The translations under genes and the position numbers were made by a program. The notes under the pieces were generated by a model, which saw nothing but the letters and a program-made list of their open reading frames with translations, made no database searches and had not been told where the DNA came from. This document shows positions 54,436 through 62,625 of a stretch of DNA of 64,000 bases, piece after piece. Within the stretch, counting starts at the first letter, position 1. The number at the start of each line of letters is the position of its first letter. Source of the DNA: Legionella quateirensis (GTDB lineage: Bacteria; Pseudomonadota; Gammaproteobacteria; Legionellales; Legionellaceae); assembly GCF_001467955.1 (NCBI RefSeq), contig NZ_LNYR01000001.1, positions 62,001-126,000 on the forward strand, written 5' to 3'.

Positions 54436-54709
54436 TTATGATTCTCCATAGTTTTATGAGTTGTTTTAAAATCAATTCATTTATAATTTATTATACGATT
54501 TTAAAATTATAGTTCATTTTGTAAACAACTAGGGTCCACTGGGTGTATTAGATTTTAAAATTAAAGAGAACATATGTTGTTGAAGCTTTTTAGTGTTCAA
54601 TCTGGTGTTCACTGGTGCGATGTATAATAGATAGAAGCATCATCCTGTTGAGGATGATGCTCTTGTTTCAAAATACAAAAGATTATGAAATTAAGGTTAC
54701 TGAGTTAAC
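54436..54709. other. Intergenic region between gamA and the FIST pseudogene
   Basis: This gap of 274 bases holds a perfect hairpin at 54636-54661 (listed separately). No gene is seen. Confidence 0.5.
54636..54661 (-). terminator. Perfect hairpin downstream of gamA
   Basis: AGCATCATCC, TGTTGA, GGATGATGCT form a perfect 10-bp stem with a six-base loop, 49 bases after the gamA stop. It probably ends gamA transcription, although the T-run on the minus strand is poor. Confidence 0.5.
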
Positions 54710-55996
54710 TTATACTTTAATTTTCTGATCCATCCGCTCTCTTAAATTGAGAGCACGGAGCACTGAAACATAACTCCATGTAAGTGAAACAGCGCCTTGC
54801 TGTTCACCTGTAACTAAATTTATCTGTTCACTTAACTTCATTTCAGGGGCATATTTCTTAATGAGCTTTAAATAGTCATCCCCTGTTTTTACATATTTGA
54901 TAATTAATGGTTTATTAGTGGGTGTGAAGGCTAAGTTATCTGCCAATGTATAGTAATACTCCGCCATTGTCGCAGTAAGTATAAACCAGGGATTTCCCAT
55001 GCTGTCTGTATGGTACCCATCGTAGGTATCTCCTGGATATCGTCCAAACAATATTGCTCCAGAACTGTTTTTATTAATTGGAAACATTAAATTAAATTGT
55101 TGATGTAATGCCTTCACGGTATTTTTAACAAAATGATGATGGGGTGAAAACACACCAGTACTTTGTGGATTAAGGAGGATTCCCAAAATAATTGAGGTAT
55201 CTATTTCCAAGTTTTTCTGTGGGCCTGAATGAGGTAAGAGGGTTGCCTGAATCAATTTATTTTTATGATCAATATGTTGTTTCAAGCGATTATCAATCAA
55301 GTTGGCTTGAATTTCATAATAAACTGCAGCCTCTTCATCATTCAGTCTATGCGCCAGTTCTGCTCCGTCAATCATGGCTTTCTTTTGTGCCATGGCCGTA
55401 AAAAAGTGATCTCCGAGGACTTCTTCCCAGAGGTCAAAATTAGCATCCTGCCAATGGTGAGCCGTATATTCCAAATCCATTTTGATTACGCCCATAGTTT
55501 GGGGATCCAGGCTTTTGTTATATAAATGGGTTTGTACGTAATTTACTTCGTTTTTATCCAGCAATTTTTGAGCAAAACGAATGAGAACTGAGGCACGCAG
55601 CGCTGGACCATCATTTTGTGGCCTACCCCAAGGTCCATCAAAGGGATAACCATCAATATAAAATTTGGGCTCACCCAAAATATCGTGTTCAGGAAGAGGA
55701 TCGTGTTGATGTTGAATGTTTTGTGTCCAGGAAACATAATCTAACATTCTATTTTTATATTTTGCTGCATCAGTGGATTCATACCAGGTTTCAACCAGAC
55801 CCATCGCTATGGCGGAATCTCGTACCCAGTCATAATAGTAATTTGGTTCATGTTGTGAAGGGGAGGCTACAATAGATCCATTGGGGTGAAAGTTGGCGAA
55901 AAAATGTTTTTTTAAATGCTGCACCTCTTCATGACTGAATACAGAGCCTATGGCTTGAGAAGCAAATAAAGTCATTAAAAAAAAGATCCGTTTCAA
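54710..55996 (-). CDS. gamA: Secreted eukaryote-like glucoamylase (GH15)
   Basis: A 428-residue glycoside hydrolase family 15 enzyme that releases glucose from starch or glycogen. It has a signal peptide (MKRIFFLMTLFASQAIGS). The GH15 motifs are YYYDWVRDSAIAMGLV near residue 55, the substrate region PFDGPWGRPQNDGPALR and FDLWEEVLGDHFFTAMAQ, where the catalytic acid Glu lies; RYPGDTYDGY follows. The protein resembles fungal glucoamylases more than the usual bacterial ones. In L. pneumophila, GamA is exported by type II secretion. It probably supplies host glycogen glucose to the nearby Entner-Doudoroff operon. Confidence 0.9.
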   Translation of the reverse strand: MKRIFFLMTLFASQAIGSVFSHEEVQHLKKHFFANFHPNGSIVASPSQHEPNYYYDWVRDSAIAMGLVETWYESTDAAKYKNRMLDYVSWTQNIQHQHDPLPEHDILGEPKFYIDGYPFDGPWGRPQNDGPALRASVLIRFAQKLLDKNEVNYVQTHLYNKSLDPQTMGVIKMDLEYTAHHWQDANFDLWEEVLGDHFFTAMAQKKAMIDGAELAHRLNDEEAAVYYEIQANLIDNRLKQHIDHKNKLIQATLLPHSGPQKNLEIDTSIILGILLNPQSTGVFSPHHHFVKNTVKALHQQFNLMFPINKNSSGAILFGRYPGDTYDGYHTDSMGNPWFILTATMAEYYYTLADNLAFTPTNKPLIIKYVKTGDDYLKLIKKYAPEMKLSEQINLVTGEQQGAVSLTWSYVSVLRALNLRERMDQKIKV

Positions 55997-56154
55997 TATT
56001 ATCTCCTGAAGAACAAGTTATAAAAACAAGGTCGACATAGTACAGGAAATGAAAACGTCCGGCCATAGGCTTGATTGTAACTTCTCAACACCGTCAATAA
56101 ACGACATCTCGGACGTGTTGAGAAGTTTCGTTAGAACCTGGAAATTGATTGTTT

Positions 56155-56379
56155 TTAATACGTGTCCTGTTTAAGGTCTGTTTGATATTCTATGAGATCG
56201 CCCGGCTGGCATTGCAAATAGTTACAAATCGCTTCAAGAGTTGCAAAACGAATTGCCTTGGCTTTACCATTTTTTAATATGGATAAATTGGCTTCGGTAA
56301 TTCCAATTGCTTCAGCGAGATCTTTTAATCGGCATTTTCTTTTAGCCATTATGACATCCAAATTAACAATTATAGCCAT
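56155..56379 (-). CDS. Small XRE-family regulator (YozG-like)
   Basis: A 74-residue regulator with one helix-turn-helix: MAKRKCRLKDLAEAIGITEANLSILKNGKAKAIRFATLEAIC. It starts MAIIVNLDVI, and ends in a short C-terminal tail. It lies nine bases after a DUF2975 membrane-protein gene, a frequent pair in which this protein probably controls the operon. Confidence 0.85.
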   Translation of the reverse strand: MAIIVNLDVIMAKRKCRLKDLAEAIGITEANLSILKNGKAKAIRFATLEAICNYLQCQPGDLIEYQTDLKQDTY

Positions 56380-56388
56380 GTTTTATCC

Positions 56389-56931
56389 TTAAATTGTTAA
56401 TTGGGCGTCTGATTTTAACTGATGAGCTTCTTTAACAATCCAGGAAGCAAGCAGAATAATAAACGCAGTAATCAATGTAGTAGCATTGGTTGATCCGAGG
56501 GTAATGCTCGCCATGCGTTTACCTACAGGATTATTAAAGGTCAATGCTGCGGTAATCAGGGGTTGGTAAATTAATTGAATTAATTCTCCAAGGATCATGT
56601 AGATACTAATATTTTTAATTAATTTAATATTTTCTTCTTCAAATAACGCGCCTTGTTCATACAAGCGAAAGAGTTTGGCGAGGAGACGACAGATAAGAAC
56701 GGTAATGGATATTGGAACTAATTCTATAGTGAGAATAATCAAACGGTGAGTTAATGAAAACTGAGAGGGGTTCTCAACAAGGGCTCCAGAAAAGATAGAG
56801 TGCCATGCCCCCCAATGTAACATCACTTCCAAATGAAACAGGATCAGATAAGCCGTACCAAGGGGTAGTGCCCAACAGAGTGTGCGAAAAAGAAGAGATA
56901 AAATGTGACTGGTTCGTTTAATTTTTTGCAT
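56389..56931 (-). CDS. DUF2975 membrane protein
   Basis: A protein of about 180 residues with four membrane helices. The start at 56931 (MQKIKRTSHIL) has a GAGG site; the open frame goes to 56967. The segment ALVENPSQFSLTHRLIILTIELVPISITVLICRLLAKLFRLYEQGALFEEENIKLIKN is typical of DUF2975. It is paired with the small XRE regulator. Confidence 0.8.
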   Translation of the reverse strand: MQKIKRTSHILSLLFRTLCWALPLGTAYLILFHLEVMLHWGAWHSIFSGALVENPSQFSLTHRLIILTIELVPISITVLICRLLAKLFRLYEQGALFEEENIKLIKNISIYMILGELIQLIYQPLITAALTFNNPVGKRMASITLGSTNATTLITAFIILLASWIVKEAHQLKSDAQLTI

Positions 56932-57058
56932 GATAAATATCCTCAACCGAGTTAAATACATTAGCATTATAATAAATAATTATCGTTTATCAATAATTAT
57001 TTATTTTTTATGATAATTTTTTGTTGTTTATCAGTAGCAACACGAATTCATTATTTGA

Positions 57059-58069
57059 CTATGTACTTTTTAAGAGATCTATAATCGCGTCAATCCAATC
57101 TGAATCATCATTCATGCACGGTATCAAGGTAAATTTATTGCCACCCAGTTGTAGCCATTGTTCTTTTGTTCTGATTCCAATTTCCTCCAATGTTTCAAGG
57201 CAATCAGTAACAAAGGAAGGACAAACTATCGCAAGATTTTTAACTCCTTGTTCCGCTAATTCTGATAAGACTTCATCGGTGTAGGGTTTAATCCAGGGTG
57301 TTTTACCCAGTCTGGATTGGAAGGAGGTTTTGTATTGGTTTTCATTTAAGTTTAATGCGTTTGCTAATAGTCGACTGGTCTGATGGCACTGTGCTTTATA
57401 ACAGCCTTGATTATTTATTGACACAATCGGGCAACTCTCTTGACATACAGTCTTACACCCACTCTTTTGAATTTGTCGTTCAGGTATTCCATGATAACTG
57501 AAAAGAAGAAAGTCATTCTCATTGATGTGATTACGTATCATTTGGGCTTGAGCATTAATATACGAGGGATGTTGATAGAACTCTCTAATAACGGTTAATG
57601 ATGGTATGACTTCTTTTTGTGACAGAATACGCATCACCTCTTCAATTGATGATCCGGTTGCTGCAGACGAATATTGTGGATATAAAGGCAGAATGGTAAT
57701 GGAGTCACATTCCTTTAATTGATCCAGGGCATTTAAAATAGAGGGAGTGGCGTAGCGCATACCCAGGACGACTTTGAAATCAGATCCCAATTTTAATTGT
57801 ATTTGATTGATTACTTTTTGACTGTGAAACAATAAAGGCGATCCCTCATCCGACCAAATTAGCTGGTAGGCATGGGCAGACTTTTTTGCTCTGAAGGGTA
57901 GAATAACAAGGTAAACAAGTAAATAACGCAAGAATACGGGTAAATCAATAACGCGTTTATCTGTTAGAAATTCACGTAAATAGGCTCTGACTGCTGAAAC
58001 GTCAGCACTGGTTGGTGTTCCCAGATTAATAAGTAATAAACCTTGTTTCATCGGCATATACTGACCCAT
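57059..58069 (-). CDS. hemH: Ferrochelatase
   Basis: A 336-residue enzyme that inserts Fe(II) into protoporphyrin IX, the last step of heme B synthesis. Motifs: KQGLLLINLGTPTSADVSAV, the catalytic FSYHGIPERQ near residue 195, SRLGKTPWIKPYT and LAIVCPSFVTDCLETLEEI. The start is uncertain among three nearby ATG codons (58069, 58057 and 58051). It stands alone. Confidence 0.95.
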   Translation of the reverse strand: MGQYMPMKQGLLLINLGTPTSADVSAVRAYLREFLTDKRVIDLPVFLRYLLVYLVILPFRAKKSAHAYQLIWSDEGSPLLFHSQKVINQIQLKLGSDFKVVLGMRYATPSILNALDQLKECDSITILPLYPQYSSAATGSSIEEVMRILSQKEVIPSLTVIREFYQHPSYINAQAQMIRNHINENDFLLFSYHGIPERQIQKSGCKTVCQESCPIVSINNQGCYKAQCHQTSRLLANALNLNENQYKTSFQSRLGKTPWIKPYTDEVLSELAEQGVKNLAIVCPSFVTDCLETLEEIGIRTKEQWLQLGGNKFTLIPCMNDDSDWIDAIIDLLKST

Positions 58070-58106
58070 GTATTAAATAAGGGTCATAATACATCAATAT
58101 GATGGA

Positions 58107-58139
58107 CGCAGCAGCACAATTATTAAAGATGCTGCTGCG
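58107..58139 (-). terminator. Perfect hairpin between the cold-shock gene and hemH
   Basis: CGCAGCAGCA and TGCTGCTGCG form a perfect 10-bp stem around a 13-base loop. It follows the stop of the minus-strand cold-shock gene, so it probably ends that transcript. Confidence 0.5.
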
Positions 58140-58163
58140 CTAAAGTTTAAAAGATTACTCAAA

Positions 58164-58394
58164 TCAAGCCATTTCTTCTTCAGCCGTCTCACTTAGTGCA
58201 ATAACGTTTGAAGCATGGAGGCCTCTTTCGCCATTTTCCACATCGTAGGTGACTGCCTGACCTGGAACCAGTGTTTTGTAACCAGTACCATGAATAGATG
58301 AGAAATGAACAAAAATATCCTCACCACCACCTTCCGGAATAATAAAACCCCAACCTTTGGCATTATTAAACCATTTGACTTCGCCTCTAGCCAT
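58164..58394 (-). CDS. Cold-shock domain protein
   Basis: A 76-residue cold-shock protein with RNP1 [10 protein letters not shown] and RNP2 [10 protein letters not shown], and the family ending [11 protein letters not shown]. It binds single-stranded RNA or DNA. The sequence [12 protein letters not shown] with GYKTL resembles the CspD branch. A long leader precedes it, common for csp genes. Confidence 0.93.
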   Translation of the reverse strand: MARGEVKWFNNAKGWGFIIPEGGGEDIFVHFSSIHGTGYKTLVPGQAVTYDVENGERGLHASNVIALSETAEEEMA

Positions 58395-58602
58395 GAATCC
58401 TCCTTTTGCTAAAGCTTATCAATCGTCGACTGACGTTTGGGTGTCAGCTGATCAATTGCATTCGTCCATAAATGACAATTGTTAACGGCCTATTTTTCAA
58501 TAGGTTATTTCAACATAACTTAAAATGGGATCATTTCTCAATAGGTTTATTAAAATTTATCGATGACTTATTTAAATTATGAAATCTGTTTTGTTAGAAT
58601 AG

Positions 58603-59055
58603 GTGATTAATACTCAGTGTGAGAGTCTTTTGTTTGATATAGATGAGCGAATTCAATCTACAGGTTTCTTTCTTGGCGATTGGCCATTATCTCGAGTTTT
58701 TTTAAAAAATGAAGCTCAATTTCCCTGGTTTATATTGGTTCCCAGAGTTGAAAACGTTCAAGAAATATATCAGTTGAATAAACAGGATCGTCAGATACTC
58801 ATGGAAGAAATGAATCAATTATCTCTTCTGGTGGCCACCTATTTTAAACCAGATAAATTGAATATCGGTGCTCTTGGCAATGTAGTATCGCAGTTGCATG
58901 TGCATGTAATTGCACGAAATGTATCGGATAGTCTATGGCCTCAAGGCATTTGGCAAACATCGAACAATTCTGTCCCCTATGATAACGAGACAGCAGATTC
59001 TATGGTGTTGGTATTAAAAGATCTTATCGATGAAGCAGGTAGGAAAGTAGCTTAA
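58603..59055 (+). CDS. HIT family hydrolase
   Basis: A 150-residue histidine-triad-fold protein. NVVSQLHVHVIARN near residue 97 holds the HxHx active-site motif, with the third His position replaced as in several HIT proteins. A GTG start at 58603 is used. These enzymes act on nucleotide polyphosphates. It sits upstream of the icm locus. Confidence 0.85.
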   Translation: MINTQCESLLFDIDERIQSTGFFLGDWPLSRVFLKNEAQFPWFILVPRVENVQEIYQLNKQDRQILMEEMNQLSLLVATYFKPDKLNIGALGNVVSQLHVHVIARNVSDSLWPQGIWQTSNNSVPYDNETADSMVLVLKDLIDEAGRKVA

Positions 59056-59138
59056 TTTTAAATTGACTAATGATTTATTATCACTAGATTAAGACGCAGT
59101 ACTAGGGCTTTGATGTGATTTTTAGATCAACAGCTCCT

Positions 59139-59183
59139 GCGATTTTAAAAAAAATAGTTAATTCTTAATAATTCCTTAATTTG
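59139..59183 (+). promoter_or_regulatory. Copy A of a 45-bp element shared with the icmP upstream region
   Basis: GCGATTTTAAAAAAAATAG followed by TTAATTCTTAATAATTCC and TTAATTTG closely matches 61370-61412 (GCGATTTTAAAACAAATAG... TAATTTG), apart from a 2-base gap. It overlaps the PmrA-type box. The repeat suggests a shared control region of the small gene and icmP. Confidence 0.5.
59164..59180 (+). promoter_or_regulatory. PmrA-type box upstream of the 73-residue gene
   Basis: CTTAAT at 59164-59169 and CTTAAT at 59175-59180 are direct repeats with the 11-bp period of the Legionella PmrA response-regulator site. A TATCTT -10 candidate follows at 59191-59196. This would place the small gene in the PmrA regulon that includes many effectors. 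Confidence 0.55.
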
Positions 59184-59226
59184 TTTGTGCTATCTTAATC
59201 CAATAGATGTTTCGTGAGGAGTTCTT

Positions 59227-59448
59227 ATGGATATTAATAGTACTTCTAAAATGTTGGCAAAAATGCATGGGCAAAGAAAATCCTCAGGTACTGATACGGT
59301 ATATGCTGAGGACAGTTCAGAACCTATTGATGCGAATACAAATCAATTCACCTCGGCTCCTCAATTAAAACCATCTTCTAAAATGGAAGATGTTCTTACT
59401 AACAGTCTAAGAGCGAATCTGTCAAAAGAATTTTCTCCAATGGAATAA
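59227..59448 (+). CDS. Small hypothetical protein upstream of icmT
   Basis: A 73-residue hydrophilic protein starting MDINSTSKMLAKMHGQRKS and ending SKEFSPME. No family is recognised. GAGGAG precedes the ATG by about six bases. Its C-terminus is short of the usual acidic block, but the many Ser and Thr residues and the PmrA-type box upstream make it a possible effector or Icm accessory protein. It could correspond to a ceg-type gene beside icmT, which I cannot verify. Confidence 0.55.
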   Translation: MDINSTSKMLAKMHGQRKSSGTDTVYAEDSSEPIDANTNQFTSAPQLKPSSKMEDVLTNSLRANLSKEFSPME

Positions 59449-59521
59449 ATTTCAGTTTTAATTAATGCGTTAAAGACTTAAATATTCAATTTAGTCTGGT
59501 GCGAAAGCTTTTTTTTAGGTA

Positions 59522-59527
59522 TATACT
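59522..59527 (+). promoter_or_regulatory. TATACT box of the icmT promoter
   Basis: TATACT, 33 bases before the icmT start, matches the regulatory hexamer reported upstream of several Legionella icm genes, which serves as a -10 element. Confidence 0.6.
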
Positions 59528-59559
59528 TTTCTTAAGAGAATTGTTCTTGAGGTTAGAGT

Positions 59560-59820
59560 ATGGCTGGGGGTTTTTCTGCAACAAGTCACTGGCGTGATTC
59601 AGCACGAAGTGCTCGTTTTTTTATTGTGGATGCTCGAGCAGCGTTTCCAATTTTTTTATTTTTAATGCATATCAGGGTTTGGACCGGGATTTTGGTATTA
59701 GTCTCAGCTGTATTCTTTGGTATCGTTGAACATTATGGTTTTACCATACCTGTTTTCTTGCGATGGATTAGAAGTATCCTGGCTGGACCCATTAAATCTT
59801 CGCAACCATGGTGGAGATAA
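59560..59820 (+). CDS. icmT: Dot/Icm protein IcmT
   Basis: An 86-residue inner-membrane protein needed for the type IVB system and for egress from the host cell. It has two hydrophobic segments around residues 25-60 (AFPIFLFLMHIRVWTGILVLVS and beyond). The C-terminus RWIRSILAGPIKSSQPWWR is characteristic. Its stop abuts the icmS start. Confidence 0.95.
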   Translation: MAGGFSATSHWRDSARSARFFIVDARAAFPIFLFLMHIRVWTGILVLVSAVFFGIVEHYGFTIPVFLRWIRSILAGPIKSSQPWWR

Positions 59821-60165
59821 ATGGAACGAGATATCAGTAAATGTATGGGGATAATTGCTGCGGCCTTGAATGCCAAGTTCTATTTGAATGATCGATTTGT
59901 AAGTTACGATGAGGTATTTTCAGATACTGGTTTATTGCCTGCTATAGCCAAGCGAGCTGATCAATTGTGCTCACTGTGTCTTGGGTATGGTTTAGGGGCA
60001 ACATTTGATGAGACTGAAGGAGCGTTATTAGGGATTCGTGTAGTATTTGATGAAGTCACTCCAAATGTGTTACGTTTGTTATGTATGACTGATGTGGTCA
60101 ATGAGTTAATACAAGGAGGACCAAGTCGAGATTACACTCCTTTAGATGAATTAATGTATGATTAA
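59821..60165 (+). CDS. icmS: Dot/Icm chaperone IcmS
   Basis: A 114-residue small acidic protein that forms a chaperone with IcmW and presents a subset of effectors to the DotL coupling complex. It starts MERDISKCMGIIAAALNAKF. It is translated directly after icmT without a gap. All features agree with IcmS of L. pneumophila. Confidence 0.95.
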   Translation: MERDISKCMGIIAAALNAKFYLNDRFVSYDEVFSDTGLLPAIAKRADQLCSLCLGYGLGATFDETEGALLGIRVVFDEVTPNVLRLLCMTDVVNELIQGGPSRDYTPLDELMYD

Positions 60166-60184
60166 ACTCATACTATAAATTTTT

Positions 60185-60200
60185 GTAAAGAATTCGAAAG
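60185..60200 (+). promoter_or_regulatory. CpxR-type site upstream of icmR
   Basis: GTAAA, six bases, GAAAG lies in the icmS-icmR gap and fits the GTAAA-N6-G(A/T)AAA site bound by CpxR at icmR in L. pneumophila. A TATAAAG stretch near 60251 could be the -10. Confidence 0.55.
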
Positions 60201-60278
60201 TTATTCAGGAAGCAAAAATTTTCGATAATTTAGTTTGCTAGACTAACCTTATAAAGCTATATATGTTGGAGTTACCGA

Positions 60279-60605
60279 ATGTCAAATGCAAGCGATGGAA
60301 ATCTAAAGTACGGAGACAACAGATACGGTTTTCACATCAGTACATCGTCTGAAAAGGCAGGAGTACCCTCGGAGTTTGTCCATCAAGAAGTGTTAGCCCG
60401 TGTTAAAGGGTTACATCAGAAAACTGATAGGGCGCTTAGCTTAAGACCTGATGATCCTGATTATCAATTTACTGTGAAGTTATTAGAAAACTGTGCGACA
60501 GGTGTCCAAAATGCATTGGACAACAAGATAGTCAATCAATCTGAATCAGCAGATTATGATCAAGATGAAAATTTAAGTACATCTTACACATCACCTGGGT
60601 TATAA
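60279..60605 (+). CDS. icmR: Dot/Icm chaperone IcmR
   Basis: A 108-residue protein that binds IcmQ and keeps it from self-association. It carries the L. pneumophila-type sequence GNLKYGDNRYGFHISTSSEKAG and the helical EFVHQEVLARVKGLHQKTDRALSL core that packs against IcmQ. The gene position between icmS and icmQ holds different FIR proteins in other Legionella species, so it is a good species marker. It is shorter than the roughly 120 residues I recall. Confidence 0.93.
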   Translation: MSNASDGNLKYGDNRYGFHISTSSEKAGVPSEFVHQEVLARVKGLHQKTDRALSLRPDDPDYQFTVKLLENCATGVQNALDNKIVNQSESADYDQDENLSTSYTSPGL

Positions 60606-60650
60606 ATTTATAATAGGTGAATTCCTCTCATCGATTTTTGTAAATGCTGT

Positions 60651-60656
60651 TATACT
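60651..60656 (+). promoter_or_regulatory. TATACT box of the icmQ promoter
   Basis: TATACT lies 58 bases before the icmQ start, in the icmR-icmQ gap, as in other icm promoters. Confidence 0.5.
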
Positions 60657-60713
60657 TCATTTATATGCTTATTAATTTAGGGTGCTATACCCTCAAACCA
60701 AAGTATTGATGTT

Positions 60714-61289
60714 ATGAAAGATCGACTCTCAGATGAACAAAATGAAGCAGTTTTAAAAGCCTTAAATGATGCCATAGAAAAAGGGCCATGGGATAAATCC
60801 AATTTTTTAAAAGTTGTCGGTAAAAATTTAATTGAAATTCGTGATGGATTTATAAATCAATTGGGTGCCAGCAGCCGCGCTCAACTTAAAGCAGAATCCC
60901 ATCTGGCAAACCGTATCGCGTTAAGAAGTGGTCAACAGGAAATCTTCATTTCTTTATATTCTGCTGATGGCACTACAATTCAATCATGGGAGAAAATTAT
61001 TGCTAATCTCCCCAAACAAATGATCTCTCGACCTATATATGCCGATGAAGCTGACGTTAAAGCTTTGTTAAAAACAAAAGAAAATAAACAAAATGAAGCT
61101 TATGTCGCTATATATATTAATCAGTCAGATATTTTACAGCTTTCTTCGGATAAAGCTCCCGTTGATAAACTGGGTAAAATGTTATTGACCCTGAAAGATA
61201 AAACGTTAAATTTGGAAAACATCAGTCGTTTTGTGCATATCAGTGGTGTATATAAATATGAACGAAACCGATTGATTAAAATTTCTTGA
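60714..61289 (+). CDS. icmQ: Dot/Icm protein IcmQ
   Basis: A 191-residue cytoplasmic protein that binds IcmR and membranes and has a C-terminal NAD-binding domain related to ADP-ribosyltransferases. It starts MKDRLSDEQNEAVLKALNDA. The N-terminal helices to about residue 60 contact IcmR. The C-terminal half, from LRSGQQEIFISLYSADG, fits the NAD-binding domain. Confidence 0.95.
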   Translation: MKDRLSDEQNEAVLKALNDAIEKGPWDKSNFLKVVGKNLIEIRDGFINQLGASSRAQLKAESHLANRIALRSGQQEIFISLYSADGTTIQSWEKIIANLPKQMISRPIYADEADVKALLKTKENKQNEAYVAIYINQSDILQLSSDKAPVDKLGKMLLTLKDKTLNLENISRFVHISGVYKYERNRLIKIS

Positions 61290-61369
61290 CCTGACTCAAT
61301 CTCTTGATTTTTAAAAATTGAAAATATCAGAAACAGTTTTTTTCAAGCAGAATTAACAGCAAACTGATG

Positions 61370-61412
61370 CGATTTTAAAACAAATAGATAATTGATAATT
61401 TTCATAATTTGC
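61370..61412 (+). promoter_or_regulatory. Copy B of the 45-bp element, upstream of icmP
   Basis: GCGATTTTAAAACAAATAG then ATAATTGATAATTTTCAT and AATTTG matches the element at 59139-59183 with a few substitutions and a 2-base gap. The tandem CTTAAT period is not kept here, so PmrA binding is less likely at this copy. Confidence 0.5.
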
Positions 61413-61455
61413 GTTATCTCTAGTGAAAATATCGCAAATTTATCTCAGAGCAGTA

Positions 61456-61461
61456 TATACT
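61456..61461 (+). promoter_or_regulatory. TATACT box of the icmP promoter
   Basis: TATACT lies 34 bases before the icmP start, in the same position as at icmT. Confidence 0.6.
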
Positions 61462-61494
61462 TGAATTAAACAACCTAATTAAAAGTTTGTAACA

Positions 61495-62625
61495 ATGGCT
61501 CAGCAGCAACAGCAATCAGGATCAGACAATGGTATGGCACCAGTATGGATTATCATACTGTTGTTTATTACTGGATTTCTTATTTGGAAATTCGGACATG
61601 AATATATAGTCAGTGTTGTGTTTCAAATAAATGTCTGGCAGGCTAAATTAGTTAATTTGTTTATCAATAATCAGGCCTTAACCAATCAGATATACCTGAT
61701 GCAAACTCTTGACCCCTCTACTGTAGATTGGGGGCAATTGGTGCAGATGACGGGGAACGTCGGTGATTTTATGCGTTATCCGGTTGTTCTTGTTTTGATC
61801 GTGCTAGCCATAGTCCTTTATAAATCGAATATAACCTTAAAGTTCCGTAGAGCTCATGACATGAAAAGTTTGAGAGCCCAGGAGCAGTTCAATTGGCCAG
61901 CAATTATGCCAATTATTAAAGAAGATTTAGTCAGTCAGGATGTCAATACAGGTCCTTGGGCTATGGCTATGACTCCTATGGAATTTGCCCGAAAATATAA
62001 GTTATTGAGAAAGGATGATGCCATATTGGATAATCCTATTCCGGGTCAGGAAATGACTGCAGGCATCCGGCGTGGTGATGCAAAGCGAGTTTTTACCTTA
62101 CAACTGGGACCTTATTGGGATGGTTTTGAACGTTTAACCCCTCAGGCTTATGCTTTGGCGGCGGTTTTTATCGCGCGAATGAACCGGGATAGGGATGCGG
62201 CAAATAATATATTAAAAGTCTTGGATGCTACTTTTGTCTCCGGAAAACCCGATTTTTCAGTTGCAAAACCAGTGATTAAAAAGTATCAAAATGCTGAAAA
62301 TGTACAAGAAATTATATCAAAACATGCCTACATGCTGACCGTACTTGCTTCCTTGCTTGAAGGCGCTCGAGATGATGGAGTGGTTCCAAGTTCTGAGTTT
62401 CTTTGGTTAAAACCCGTGGATAGACGATTATGGTATATGCTTAATTGTGTAGGCAGACAAACACCTTACGCTGAGGTCGGTGGTCCATTTGCTCATTGGC
62501 GTGCTGAAAAAGAGATGGGTCGTCGTTCTTTAGTCCCTATGATTGATGAAGCGATAAGAGCTTTGGAAATAGCAATTAAAGAGATTAAATTAACACCTCG
62601 TCAAATGGGAGAGTTAGAGCCATGA
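61495..62625 (+). CDS. icmP: Type IVB coupling-complex protein IcmP/DotM
   Basis: A 376-residue inner-membrane protein with two N-terminal helices (VWIIILLFITGFLIW near residue 18; YPVVLVLIVLAIVLY near 95) and a soluble C-terminal domain that recognises acidic Glu-rich effector signals. It is part of the DotL-DotM-DotN complex. It starts MAQQQQQSGSDNG. Its stop overlaps the icmO start by 4 bp. Confidence 0.96.
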   Translation: MAQQQQQSGSDNGMAPVWIIILLFITGFLIWKFGHEYIVSVVFQINVWQAKLVNLFINNQALTNQIYLMQTLDPSTVDWGQLVQMTGNVGDFMRYPVVLVLIVLAIVLYKSNITLKFRRAHDMKSLRAQEQFNWPAIMPIIKEDLVSQDVNTGPWAMAMTPMEFARKYKLLRKDDAILDNPIPGQEMTAGIRRGDAKRVFTLQLGPYWDGFERLTPQAYALAAVFIARMNRDRDAANNILKVLDATFVSGKPDFSVAKPVIKKYQNAENVQEIISKHAYMLTVLASLLEGARDDGVVPSSEFLWLKPVDRRLWYMLNCVGRQTPYAEVGGPFAHWRAEKEMGRRSLVPMIDEAIRALEIAIKEIKLTPRQMGELEP

